Below, in pieces: positions 7,833 to 17,316 of a stretch of 35,382 nucleotides of DNA. The stretch's first letter is position 1, and each line of letters opens with the position of its first letter. Both the position numbers and the translations under genes were made by a program. Source of the DNA: Omnitrophica bacterium RIFCSPLOWO2_12_FULL_50_11 (GTDB taxonomy: Bacteria > Omnitrophota > Omnitrophia > Omnitrophales > Danuiimicrobiaceae). The stretch spans positions 1-35,382 of the forward strand of contig MHFT01000022.1 of assembly GCA_001804315.1 (NCBI GenBank), written 5' to 3'. Under the pieces are notes generated by a model. The model searched no databases, had not been told where the DNA came from, and worked only from the letters and a program-made list of their open reading frames with translations.

Positions 7833-9257
7833 GTGCATCTAGGAACCATGTGTTTCCTCTTTATTGCATCCGGTGTCTTGCTCATTGTCTCGGTCCTCGT
7901 TCCCTTTCTCAACTGGCTCATTTGGTTTGCTTTCGTACCGGCTCTCGTGCTCATCCGAAGATTAAGACTGATTCCGAGTTTTGTAACCGGTACTGGACTC
8001 GGACTGTTTTATTTCTCAGCCTATTTATACTCACTTGTTTATTATGAAGTTCGAATCTTCGCCATCGTGCTCTTGCTTGCAGCACCACTCATTGGTGTTT
8101 TCCTGAGCTTAACCAGAGCGATCTGGCAGAAAACCCGCAATCATTTCGTTCGCTTGATTGCTCCGCCGCTCGCTTGGTCTGCCGTAAGCTTCCTCTATTC
8201 CTTCACACCGATCGGGATCATCGGAGATCAAATCTCGCTCTCACAAGCGCCCCACTTTCCGCTCATCGCGTACGTGACCGGCGTTTCCGGAATCGCCGTG
8301 CTCATTGTGCTCGGCAACTCAGTCCTCTACCACTGGTTCTATTTAAGGAAGGGAGTTTTTCGGTCTGGCTTGATCCCGTTACTTTTAATTACCACGCTCG
8401 GTGTCACACAAGCTCCACAACCGCCCAAGCAAGAATCGCTCAAAGTGGCCCTGATCCAGCACAATTTCCCCATCGAAACGCAGTGGCGATACTTAAACCG
8501 CAACGACCTGTTCACGACATACGAAGAAGCGATCAAACATTATGGTCCTTTGGTAGATCTGGTCGTTTTTCCGCAGTACGGTCTCCCGAAAGATGTCCTC
8601 CGCGAGTCTGAGTGGCTCGTTACTTTAGCCCAACAAAATAGGACGTCGATCCTCCTGGGCACTTACCTTCCCAAAGAATCCGGTGGGAATTTCGTCGAGG
8701 GCGAACGGACCAACTCGGCACTTTTATTTACGCCTGATGGTCACGTTCAAGAATACCAAGCCGTCACGGCGCCGCCTTTTCGCGAAATCGGTCAAGTGCT
8801 CGGAACGGAACATAACCCTCTGGTAATCGATGAAATTCCTATTGGGGTCATGCTCTGCTATGAAGATGTTGATCCAAGACAGGGAAAAAAGTGGGTCGAG
8901 CACGAAGCGCAGCTTCTCTTTGCCTTGTCTAACCCCGGTCACTTCTTGAAAACGCGACTGCCAAATTACCACCTTCTCCACGACCAAATTCGCGCAATCG
9001 AAACCGGAAGATTCCTGATTCGAGTTTCGCCCAACGGCTTTTCAGCTGTCATCGATCCAAATGGACGAATCATCACGCAAAGCAGACTCGATGAGAGAAG
9101 GGTTCTTGTGGCTGACGTTTACCCGATTTCAACGAAAACGCTTTTCGCGCGCGTGGGAAGCATCCTTCCTGGAATGTCTGCCTTGGTTGTTCTTGCTCTT
9201 GTAATTCGATCCTATGTCCGTGACCGGATCAGGCGGCGGGCACGGAAGAAGCGTTGA
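7833..9257 (+). CDS. apolipoprotein N-acyltransferase-like protein (catalytic residues partly replaced)
   Basis: N-terminal membrane segments and C-terminal nitrilase-like domain with MLCYED and SNPGHF...QIRAIETGRFLIRVSPNGFSAVIDPNG. Confidence 0.85.
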   Translation: MHLGTMCFLFIASGVLLIVSVLVPFLNWLIWFAFVPALVLIRRLRLIPSFVTGTGLGLFYFSAYLYSLVYYEVRIFAIVLLLAAPLIGVFLSLTRAIWQKTRNHFVRLIAPPLAWSAVSFLYSFTPIGIIGDQISLSQAPHFPLIAYVTGVSGIAVLIVLGNSVLYHWFYLRKGVFRSGLIPLLLITTLGVTQAPQPPKQESLKVALIQHNFPIETQWRYLNRNDLFTTYEEAIKHYGPLVDLVVFPQYGLPKDVLRESEWLVTLAQQNRTSILLGTYLPKESGGNFVEGERTNSALLFTPDGHVQEYQAVTAPPFREIGQVLGTEHNPLVIDEIPIGVMLCYEDVDPRQGKKWVEHEAQLLFALSNPGHFLKTRLPNYHLLHDQIRAIETGRFLIRVSPNGFSAVIDPNGRIITQSRLDERRVLVADVYPISTKTLFARVGSILPGMSALVVLALVIRSYVRDRIRRRARKKR

Positions 9258-9820
9258 ATAAGAGTTGCGTACACAAGAACATTAAGGACGGCAAGCATCC
9301 AAAACAAAAGATCCTGTCCAAAAACCGGCTTCGGGTAAAGGCCCCAGGCAATAACTCCAAAAGCAAAAATGAGGCCGCGCTCCGTCCGCTCCATCAAATC
9401 GGGCCATTCATTGTTGGAAATTGGAATTTCCATCGCGGCGCGCGCCTTGGCATAACTAATCAGCAATGCACCCGAAATAAGGAGAAAGCTTAATAGCCAG
9501 TATCCACTCACCCATGCGACCACCAGAGCAGCGGCGGTCTCAAAAAGTCGGTCACACAAAGCGTCTAAGTAGGACCCAAATTTGGTCACACGATGGCTGA
9601 TTCGGGCGAGCGCGCCGTCGACACTGTCAAACAAACCGAACACAATCATCAGGGTGCCAAAGAGGACTGCATTCCGGTTCCAAAGAAAGAGGAGACAGGC
9701 CAACCCGCTGACGAATAACGTCAACAAGGTGAGGCCGTTAGGACTAAAGCCGAGGCGAAGAAACAGACGGGCGACAAATGCCGCCGGTGGCTCGACAGCG
9801 TGCCTGAGGCGCGTGAGCAT
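9212..9820 (-). CDS. CDP-alcohol phosphatidyltransferase family protein
   Basis: CDP-alcohol motif D-x2-D-G-x2-A-R-x8-G-x3-D-x3-D seen as DSVDGALARISHRVTKFGSYLDALCD; start taken at MLTRLRH, just after the upstream small ORF. Confidence 0.88.
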   Translation of the reverse strand: MLTRLRHAVEPPAAFVARLFLRLGFSPNGLTLLTLFVSGLACLLFLWNRNAVLFGTLMIVFGLFDSVDGALARISHRVTKFGSYLDALCDRLFETAAALVVAWVSGYWLLSFLLISGALLISYAKARAAMEIPISNNEWPDLMERTERGLIFAFGVIAWGLYPKPVFGQDLLFWMLAVLNVLVYATLIQRFFRARRLIRSRT

Positions 9821-9828
9821 GACGAGGG

Positions 9829-9987
9829 TTAAAAAAGCGTGTAAACGAATGGGGCGACGGCGGTGCTTTCCGTCAGAACGATGAGTGCCCCCAGAAGCAC
9901 CAAAACAATAAGGATCGGCGCAAGCCACCACTTCTTCCGCACCCTCAAAAAATCCCAAAGCTCTTTCAAAATGTAGATCTTACTCAT
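9829..9987 (-). CDS. DUF5989/SxtK-like small membrane protein (52 aa)
   Basis: Manual translation of the minus strand: MSKIYILKELWDFLRVRKKWWLAPILIVLVLLGALIVLTESTAVAPFVYTLF*. Absent from the supplied ORF track (below its apparent length cut-off). Confidence 0.85.
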   Translation of the reverse strand: MSKIYILKELWDFLRVRKKWWLAPILIVLVLLGALIVLTESTAVAPFVYTLF

Positions 9988-9999
9988 GAGAGAGAACCT

Positions 10000-10443
10000 C
10001 TAGAATAATCGTTCATACTGTGAACGAGGCGGCTTCGGCGGACGTTTTTTCCAGTAGGTATCGCGCGCGGGCTCCATCTTTTGATCGAGTAAATCCTTTC
10101 CTGCGAGCCGCATCGCAATGCTGAGCGGCGACAAAACCAGGTAAAACAGGATTCCCAAGACGATGCGGACGACCATCCAAGAAACCCCGTACGCAACGAA
10201 CATTGCGACACGATAAACCACCCCCATGACGAACGGAAGAAAAAGATTGGCGAAGAACGCAACCGCACTGAGAAGAGGCCAGCCAAACCAGTAGTGCACT
10301 GGTTTCCGGGCCAAAACAACACCCATCAAAGTGGTAAGGAGCGGAAACAACAGGAAAAAGCCGGAAAGAATAAATCCGAAAGTTCGAACCGTTTTCGGAT
10401 CGACCGAAACTTCATTCCACGTTCTTTTAATCGAGCTCAGCAT
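10000..10443 (-). CDS. SxtJ-like membrane protein
   Basis: 147-aa hydrophobic protein directly downstream of and overlapping (17 bp) a NodU/SxtI-type carbamoyltransferase; WNEVSVDPKTVRTFG...RLAGKDLLDQKM...SYWKKR-like C-terminus (here DTYWKKRPPKPPRSQYERLF). Confidence 0.8.
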   Translation of the reverse strand: MLSSIKRTWNEVSVDPKTVRTFGFILSGFFLLFPLLTTLMGVVLARKPVHYWFGWPLLSAVAFFANLFLPFVMGVVYRVAMFVAYGVSWMVVRIVLGILFYLVLSPLSIAMRLAGKDLLDQKMEPARDTYWKKRPPKPPRSQYERLF

Positions 10444-12247
10444 AAGATTCCTTCGCCAGAGAAACCTTCTTTTGTTTTCTCTTATCCAAAATAAAATTTC
10501 CGATCACCAAATAATCCATCTCCGTCCGCATAAAGCACCGAAACGCGTCTTCCGGTGTGCACACGATCGGCTCCCCCCGGACATTAAAAGACGTATTCAC
10601 GATCACGGAACAGGCTGTCTGCTTCTTAAATTCCTTTAACAAATCGTAGTACAACGGATTTCGTTTGGCGTCTACCGTCTGAAGGCGGGCCGAATAATCC
10701 ACATGAGTAACCGCTGGTAAGTCGGACCGCCTTTCCTTGAGTAACTCAAAGCCTCGTCGTTCACCATTTACGGAATTGATTCTATGTTTCTCGTCAACGC
10801 CGGCCACGAGCAACATATAAGGACTTTTCGAATTGATGTCAAACCACTCGGACGCGTCGTCCTCCAGGACAGAAGGCGCAAACGGACGGAAAGACTCACG
10901 AAACTTAATTTTTAAGTTCATTCGCGATTGCATGTCCGCGTTTCGCGCATCACCGATAATGCTGCGAGCGCCCAATGCCCTGGGCCCAAACTCCATGCGG
11001 TCTTGAAACCATCCAACCACATTTCCCCCGTTTATTAATCCTGCCGTTTTTCTGATCAGTTCCTTCGTCTCGTACTGTTCATACACGGTGCGCTCCCGAT
11101 TTAAAAACGTTTCTATCTCGGCATTGGAAAATCTAGGGCCCAAAAATGAACCCATCTGGGCATCGTCCCCATTCACCTTTCTCGGCTGATCCAAATAATG
11201 GTGCCAAGCAATCAGTGCCGCACCCAATGCTCCCCCAGCATCTCCCGCAGCAGGTTGAATCCAAACATGCTTAAACGGCCCATCTTTTACAATCCGGCCG
11301 TTTGCAACACAATTGAGCGCCACCCCTCCACTTAAACATAGGTTTTCTTCACCCGTCAGTTTGCGCGCGTAGCGTGCCATCCGAAGCATGATCTCTTCGG
11401 TCACAGCCTGGATGGATCGGGCCAAATCCATATCACGCTGACGAATGGCGGTTTCGGGTTTCCTAGGAGGACCGCCAAAGAGTCTGTGAAATTTTTCATT
11501 CGTCATGGTCAACCCCGCGCAGTAATTGAAATAGGACATATCCAGCTTAAAAGAACCATCCTCCTTTAGATCGATCAGGTGATCTAAAATGGAGCTCACA
11601 TACTTAGGCTCACCGTAAGGGGCAAGACCCATTACTTTGTATTCCGCAGAATTTACCTTAAAGCCCGTGTAGTAGGTAAAAGCCGAATAAAGCAATCCTA
11701 CCGAATGCGGAAAGTGAATCTCCGATAGAAGGTCAAGCTGATTCTCTGATCCATGCCCAAGGCTCGCCGTCGCCCACTCACCGACTCCGTCGGCCGTCAA
11801 GATCGCCGCTCGCTCAAACGGCGATGGGAAAAAAGCAGAGGCGGCATGAGACTCGTGATGCTCGGGGAAAATGATCTTTCCTTCGTATCGAAGCTCTTTG
11901 CGTATCTGGTCAGGGATCCAAAGTCGGTGCTTGATCCAAAGCGGTATCGCTTTTACGAATGACCGAAAGCCGCGTGGCGCGTAGGCAACATAGGTTTGAA
12001 GAATGCGTTCAAATTTGAGAAACGGTTTTTCGTAAAAAGCAACATAATCGAGGTTGCGTGTGGTGATCGCACCTTCTTTCAAGCAGTACTCGATCGAACG
12101 GCGCGGAAATTCAAAGTCATGTTTCCTGCGCGTAAACCGCTCTTCTTGAGCCGCGGCCACAATGATGCCGTCCCGAACGAGACACGCCGCGGAGTCATGG
12201 TAAAAACACGAGATGCCAAGAATGTTGGTCATGACACGATCCGTCAA
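10427..12247 (-). CDS. carbamoyltransferase (NodU/CmcH/SxtI family)
   Basis: ILGISCFYHDSAACLVRDG...; VGWFQDRMEFGPRALGARSIIGDAR...INTSFN-type segment VIVNTSFNVRGEPIVCTPEDA. Confidence 0.95.
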   Translation of the reverse strand: MTDRVMTNILGISCFYHDSAACLVRDGIIVAAAQEERFTRRKHDFEFPRRSIEYCLKEGAITTRNLDYVAFYEKPFLKFERILQTYVAYAPRGFRSFVKAIPLWIKHRLWIPDQIRKELRYEGKIIFPEHHESHAASAFFPSPFERAAILTADGVGEWATASLGHGSENQLDLLSEIHFPHSVGLLYSAFTYYTGFKVNSAEYKVMGLAPYGEPKYVSSILDHLIDLKEDGSFKLDMSYFNYCAGLTMTNEKFHRLFGGPPRKPETAIRQRDMDLARSIQAVTEEIMLRMARYARKLTGEENLCLSGGVALNCVANGRIVKDGPFKHVWIQPAAGDAGGALGAALIAWHHYLDQPRKVNGDDAQMGSFLGPRFSNAEIETFLNRERTVYEQYETKELIRKTAGLINGGNVVGWFQDRMEFGPRALGARSIIGDARNADMQSRMNLKIKFRESFRPFAPSVLEDDASEWFDINSKSPYMLLVAGVDEKHRINSVNGERRGFELLKERRSDLPAVTHVDYSARLQTVDAKRNPLYYDLLKEFKKQTACSVIVNTSFNVRGEPIVCTPEDAFRCFMRTEMDYLVIGNFILDKRKQKKVSLAKESYAELD

Positions 12248-12699
12248 CTCTTTGCGAGAATCGTCTTTAACTCTTTCATGAAGTGTGAGATATCTTTGAA
12301 CTGACGGTAAACAGAAGCAAACCGGACGTATGCCACCTGGTCAATCTTTGACAACCGCTCCATGATAAACTCGCCGATGACGGTGCTGGGGACTTCTTTT
12401 TCATATTTCGCCTCAAGCATTTTCTCTAACTCCAGCGCGATCGATTCTTGAACTTCGACCGGAACCGGCCGTTTTTCGCAAGCCCGATGAATGCCCGAAA
12501 GCACTTTCCTTTGATCATACGGTTCACGACGCTCATCCTTTTTGATCACAAAAACCGGAACCTCTTCGATCCGCTCGTACGTGGTGTAGCGGCGGCTGCA
12601 CTTCGTGCACTCGCGCCTCCTCCGGATCACGGAGCCTTCGGTGGATGAGCGTGAGTCGATAACTTTATCCGCTTCCGCTCTGCAATAGGGGCACTTCAT
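12244..12699 (-). CDS. nrdR: transcriptional repressor NrdR
   Basis: [45 protein letters not shown]. Confidence 0.98.
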   Translation of the reverse strand: MKCPYCRAEADKVIDSRSSTEGSVIRRRRECTKCSRRYTTYERIEEVPVFVIKKDERREPYDQRKVLSGIHRACEKRPVPVEVQESIALELEKMLEAKYEKEVPSTVIGEFIMERLSKIDQVAYVRFASVYRQFKDISHFMKELKTILAKS

Positions 12700-13964
12700 T
12701 CCTTCCCTCCCAAAAGCTCAGAATAGAGCGGGAATCGTCTTGTTAACGCGTTGACGCTGTCTCGCACACTTCTTAAATTTTTCTCGTCTTCAGGGGCTTT
12801 CAGTGTTTGGTCAATTAACTTCGCTATTTCAGTCATCTCCGGTTCTCTCATGCCACGCGTTGTCACGGCAGGGGTGCCAAGTCGGATGCCGGAAGCTTTA
12901 AATGCCGACTCTTGATCAAAGGGAATCATATTTTTATTAACGGTTATTTTGACATGATCTAAATAATCCTGCACGTCCTTTCCGGTAAAACCCTTCCTCT
13001 TAACGTCTACTAACAGGAGGTGATTATCGGTACCACCCGAGACAATACGATACCCGAGCTCCTCCAAGGACGTTGCAAGCTGCTTCGCATTCTTCACAAT
13101 TTGCCGGGCGTACGCCTTAAATGCATCCGTCATTGCTTCCTTCAGCGAGACCGCCTTCGCCGCAATAACATGCATCAAGGGACCTCCCTGTGTTCCCGGA
13201 AAAACCGCCGAATCGACCGCTTTCGCGTATTGCTCGCGGCACAGAATAATTCCCGCACGAGGACCCCGAAGCGTTTTGTGCGTCGTGGTGGTGACGACGT
13301 CGGCGTACGGCACCGGCGAAGGATGGACGCCGCCAGCCACCAAACCGGCAAAATGCGCCATATCGACCATCAAAAGCGCACCGATTTTGTCTGCAATCTC
13401 ACGGCCGCGTTTGAAATCAATAAAGCGCGGATAAGCAGAGGCTCCGAGTAAAATCATTTTGGGCTTGAACTCGAGAGCCAAACGCTCAAGATTTTCATAA
13501 TCAATTTGCTCCGTCTCACGGCTCACACCATACGGGATAATCTGGTAATACTTCCCTGAGAAATTGAGCCGATGGCCGTGTGAAAGATGGCCGCCATGTG
13601 CCAAATCCATCGCGAGAATCTTCTCACCCATGTTGAGCAGCGCCATAAAGACCGAAATATTTGCGCTGGTTCCAGAGTGAGGTTGGACATTCGCATGTTC
13701 CGCACCGAAGAGAGCTTTCGCGCGGTCAATCGCAAGCTGTTCAGCAACATCTACATATTCGCAACCGCCATACCACCGCTTCCGTGGATAACCTTCCGCG
13801 TATTTATTGGTGAGGACCGTGCCTGTTGCCTCCAAAACGGCGAGTGAGGTAAAGTTTTCGCTGGCGATTAACTCAATATTCTCGTTCTGCCTCCGGATCT
13901 CAGAGCGCACCGCCTCGTAAATTTCAGGATCAGTTTCTCTCAATTGCTCACTTGCTTCTTTCAC
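12696..13964 (-). CDS. glyA: serine hydroxymethyltransferase
   Basis: [12 protein letters not shown]...[20 protein letters not shown]...[14 protein letters not shown]. Confidence 0.98.
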   Translation of the reverse strand: MKEASEQLRETDPEIYEAVRSEIRRQNENIELIASENFTSLAVLEATGTVLTNKYAEGYPRKRWYGGCEYVDVAEQLAIDRAKALFGAEHANVQPHSGTSANISVFMALLNMGEKILAMDLAHGGHLSHGHRLNFSGKYYQIIPYGVSRETEQIDYENLERLALEFKPKMILLGASAYPRFIDFKRGREIADKIGALLMVDMAHFAGLVAGGVHPSPVPYADVVTTTTHKTLRGPRAGIILCREQYAKAVDSAVFPGTQGGPLMHVIAAKAVSLKEAMTDAFKAYARQIVKNAKQLATSLEELGYRIVSGGTDNHLLLVDVKRKGFTGKDVQDYLDHVKITVNKNMIPFDQESAFKASGIRLGTPAVTTRGMREPEMTEIAKLIDQTLKAPEDEKNLRSVRDSVNALTRRFPLYSELLGGKE

Positions 13965-14419
13965 AATGATTGATTCCTTTTTTCGTAATCCGTTATTTTT
14001 CCAATTCTCCGCTCATGCCGTCCCCCTTCGAAATCAGTCTTGATCCACGTCGAAACGATTTCTTTGGCAACTTCAGGTTCCACAAACCCGGACGGCAAAG
14101 CGAGAACATTGGCATTCGCGTGCTTCTTTGCATACTCAGCTTGTCCTACAGAATGGCACAAGGCTGCTCGTATTCCCTTCACCTTATTCGCACTAACGGA
14201 GACGCCGATCCCCGAATGGCAAATCACGACGGCATAATCGGTCTTTCCCTGGACCACTGCTTCCGCTGCCTTCAACGCATAATCGGGGTAATCCACAGAT
14301 TCCTCCGAGCCGGTACCTAAATCCTCTACCCGATACCCCTTCGACTTTAAGAATTCAGAAATAACTCGTTTGAGTTGAACGCCCCTGTGGTCGCTCGCAA
14401 TCGCAAAGCTCAACCTCAT
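13961..14419 (-). CDS. rpiB: ribose 5-phosphate isomerase B
   Basis: [11 protein letters not shown]...[16 protein letters not shown]...[27 protein letters not shown] overlap with upstream gene at 14416-14419. Confidence 0.95.
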   Translation of the reverse strand: MRLSFAIASDHRGVQLKRVISEFLKSKGYRVEDLGTGSEESVDYPDYALKAAEAVVQGKTDYAVVICHSGIGVSVSANKVKGIRAALCHSVGQAEYAKKHANANVLALPSGFVEPEVAKEIVSTWIKTDFEGGRHERRIGKITDYEKRNQSL

Positions 14420-15471
14420 TGCACCACGTGATCCCACACCTTTGACAATTTTTCTTGAATCGATCGATAGCACCGCTCATAAAAGTCTAACGTCATTCCG
14501 ATCGGGTCTTCGATGCCCAAAATAATCACGCGATCCTTCACAGGCGGATAAAGATTGACAATAAACCGCTCATGTTCTTCTCCCATAGCCAAGATGAGAT
14601 CCGCAAAAATCACGTCCTCACGCCGACATAAATGCGACTGAAAACCCTCGACCGATATTTCATCATTCCTCAAAGTCAAAACCGCTTCCGCAGTCGCCGA
14701 AGCTCCCTCCCGCGCACAAATTCCACAGGAACTGACTTCAATCTGCTCTTCAAGGCCCTTGCGTTTCAACTCCGCTTTTAACCAACCTTCCGCCATCGGA
14801 GACCGGCACGTATTCCCCGTGCACACAATCAAGATTTTCCTCCGTGGGTATCGGCCCAATTCTATTTTTCGAATGGCCTCCTCAACTCGATCGATCCAGG
14901 GGCCACGACGCAAAACTTGGGGCGGCCTTTGGACGACATCAACGATGGTTGAATCGCTGCCCCCTTCGCACTTCCCGCTGTCAATCACAATGTCGATTTG
15001 ATCCGGAAAATTGCGTAATACGTCATCCGCTGTCTGCGGTGATCGATCTCCCGAACGATTCGCGCTGGTGGCCAGGACCGGTTCACTACACCAGTCCAAC
15101 AATTTCTGAGCGATCGGATGTTTCGGAAATCGGATACCGACTTTTTCGTCCCGTCGATTTAAAGCAATGAATGTGACAGGACCCGGCCAAAACAAATTGG
15201 CGAGATATCGAAAAATGCGGCTCTGGACAATATCGAGACGCTCGAGTGTGACAAGGCTTCCGATGTGGTAAGAAAACGGTTTATTTCGGTCACGCCCTTT
15301 TAATTCATAAAGCCGCGAGACAGCCTGCGGTGAACGAACGCAGGCTGCAAGTCCATAGACGGTTTCCGTCGGAAACGCCACCACCTTACCGCGCAGGAGC
15401 TCGCCAGAAATCGTGCGCAATTCATCCTGATCAATTTGCTTTGGATCGAGCGGAAGAATCCTTGGCTTCAT
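14416..15471 (-). CDS. fusion of threonylcarbamoyl-AMP synthase (Sua5/YrdC) and low-molecular-weight protein phosphatase (YwlE-like)
   Basis: N-term FPTETVYGLAACVRSPQAVSRLYELKGRDRNKPF...SANRSGDRSP; C-term KILIVCTGNTCRSPMAEGWLKAEL...IEDPIGMTLDFYERC in one frame. Confidence 0.93.
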   Translation of the reverse strand: MKPRILPLDPKQIDQDELRTISGELLRGKVVAFPTETVYGLAACVRSPQAVSRLYELKGRDRNKPFSYHIGSLVTLERLDIVQSRIFRYLANLFWPGPVTFIALNRRDEKVGIRFPKHPIAQKLLDWCSEPVLATSANRSGDRSPQTADDVLRNFPDQIDIVIDSGKCEGGSDSTIVDVVQRPPQVLRRGPWIDRVEEAIRKIELGRYPRRKILIVCTGNTCRSPMAEGWLKAELKRKGLEEQIEVSSCGICAREGASATAEAVLTLRNDEISVEGFQSHLCRREDVIFADLILAMGEEHERFIVNLYPPVKDRVIILGIEDPIGMTLDFYERCYRSIQEKLSKVWDHVVQ

Positions 15472-15483
15472 CGTGTGTGATCA

Positions 15484-16023
15484 CTAACTGACCCCTCGGG
15501 GAATTTCCCGACCCTTCAACCAATTACGTGGCGCACGTTTCAATCGTTTATTTTTTTCTGTGACGGAACGCGAGAGCTCGACTTTGTGCTGACTCAACTT
15601 TGCCTGAAGTGCTTTCGAACGCAGCGCAAGGATTTGAACCGCCAAAATAGCAGCATTCATCGCACCTGATTTGCCAATGGAAACCGTGGCAACAGGAACC
15701 CCGCTCGGCATTTGAACCGTGGAGAGGAGCGAGTCAAGACCGTTTAACGCCGAATTCATCGGAACACCGATCACGGGGATCGTCGTATTCGCCGCAATCG
15801 CTCCAGCCAAGTGTGCCGCACCTCCTGCGCCTGCAATCACCACCTCCACACCCCGCTTGCGCAACTCCTTAGAAAATTTAGCGACACGTTCCGGACTCCG
15901 ATGAGCAGATAGGACTTGGACTTCATGCGGAACGCCAAAATGAGAAAGAATTTTGGCTCCTTCGCGCATCACATCCAAATCACTTTCACTTCCCATCACG
16001 ATTGATACTTGAGGTTTTGACAT
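15484..16023 (-). CDS. purE: 5-(carboxyamino)imidazole ribonucleotide mutase
   Basis: VSIVMGSESDLDVM...VLSAHRSPER...IAGAGGAAHLAG. Confidence 0.97.
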   Translation of the reverse strand: MSKPQVSIVMGSESDLDVMREGAKILSHFGVPHEVQVLSAHRSPERVAKFSKELRKRGVEVVIAGAGGAAHLAGAIAANTTIPVIGVPMNSALNGLDSLLSTVQMPSGVPVATVSIGKSGAMNAAILAVQILALRSKALQAKLSQHKVELSRSVTEKNKRLKRAPRNWLKGREIPRGVS

Positions 16024-16026
16024 GGT

Positions 16027-17316
16027 TCAACCTACCTTCATGTTTTCAAGAACCCGTTTTCCTATATCGCTCCGATAAAAGCCACCGCTAACGGCAATTT
16101 CCTTGATCGATCGATACGCTCGCTCATGCGCCTCCCTCAGCGATTCACCCAAGGCCGATACCGCCAACACACGCCCTCCATCCGTCACGACCTTTCCGGA
16201 TGAACCCTTGCGCGTACCTGCATGAAAGACAAATACACCGTTCGCATTGACCTTATCGAGTCCTTCGATTTCATGTCCTTTTTCGAAAGGGCCGGGATAA
16301 CCCGCCGATGCCATGACGACCGCTATGCAAGCACGAGTATCCCATTCGAGCGCCTTCGTTTTCAACGCCCCATCTGCAACTTCAAGCATCAGCGGTACGA
16401 TATCGGTTTTCAGACGTGGCAGAACCGCTTGCGCTTCTGGATCGCCAAAACGGACGTTATACTCCAACACGTAAGGACCACTCGGTGTCATCATCAATCC
16501 AAGGTAAAGAAGGCCCCGATACGGTGTGCCGCGACGATTCAATTCCTGGATCACAGGGCGAGCGGTTGTTTCCACGATCCGATTCAATTCTTCGTTCGAA
16601 ACAAAAGGGCAGGGACAATACGCTCCCATCCCTCCTGTATTGGGTCCACGGTCCCCGTCATAGGCGCGTTTATGATCTTGCGAACTTGCGAGCGGCAGTA
16701 TTGACGAACCATCTGTAAAAAGCAATACCGAAAGTTCATCGCCAGTTAAATGTTCCTCGATAACGACGCGCTTTCCAGAATTGCCGAAGCGCCGCTTTTC
16801 AATGATCTGACGAACGACGTCAACTGCCTCCTTGTGCGTGTTCGTAATCAAGACACCTTTTCCTGCCGCAAGACCATCCGCTTTGATCACAAAGGGAGGT
16901 TTTTTTTGGACCATGAAGTGTTTCGCTTGATCGACACGATCAAACGTCTCGTACGATGCCGTGGGCACCCCGAGCCGGGCCATCAAGTCCTTAGCAAACG
17001 CCTTACTCCCTTCGAGCTGAGCGGCTGCCTTGGTGGGTCCAAATATCCTAAGTCCCGCGGCCTCAAATGAGTCAACGATTCCATTCACAAGAGGAACTTC
17101 AGGACCTACAACGGTCAAATCAATCTTTTGCTCTGCGGCGAACCGTCGAAGCGAATCAATATCCTCGGCGTTGACCTCAACACATTCTGCAAGTTGAGCG
17201 ATGCCCGCATTTCCAGGCGCCGCATAGATTTTTTTGACGAGCGGACTCTGGTGTATTTTCCAGACCAGCACGTGCTCGCGCCCGCCTGAGCCAACGACAA
17301 GAATGTTGGGGATCAT
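16027..17316 (-). CDS. purD: phosphoribosylamine--glycine ligase
   Basis: ILVVGSGGREHVLVWKI...; start at MIPNILVV with ATGA overlap of the purM stop at 17313-17316. Confidence 0.97.
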   Translation of the reverse strand: MIPNILVVGSGGREHVLVWKIHQSPLVKKIYAAPGNAGIAQLAECVEVNAEDIDSLRRFAAEQKIDLTVVGPEVPLVNGIVDSFEAAGLRIFGPTKAAAQLEGSKAFAKDLMARLGVPTASYETFDRVDQAKHFMVQKKPPFVIKADGLAAGKGVLITNTHKEAVDVVRQIIEKRRFGNSGKRVVIEEHLTGDELSVLLFTDGSSILPLASSQDHKRAYDGDRGPNTGGMGAYCPCPFVSNEELNRIVETTARPVIQELNRRGTPYRGLLYLGLMMTPSGPYVLEYNVRFGDPEAQAVLPRLKTDIVPLMLEVADGALKTKALEWDTRACIAVVMASAGYPGPFEKGHEIEGLDKVNANGVFVFHAGTRKGSSGKVVTDGGRVLAVSALGESLREAHERAYRSIKEIAVSGGFYRSDIGKRVLENMKVG

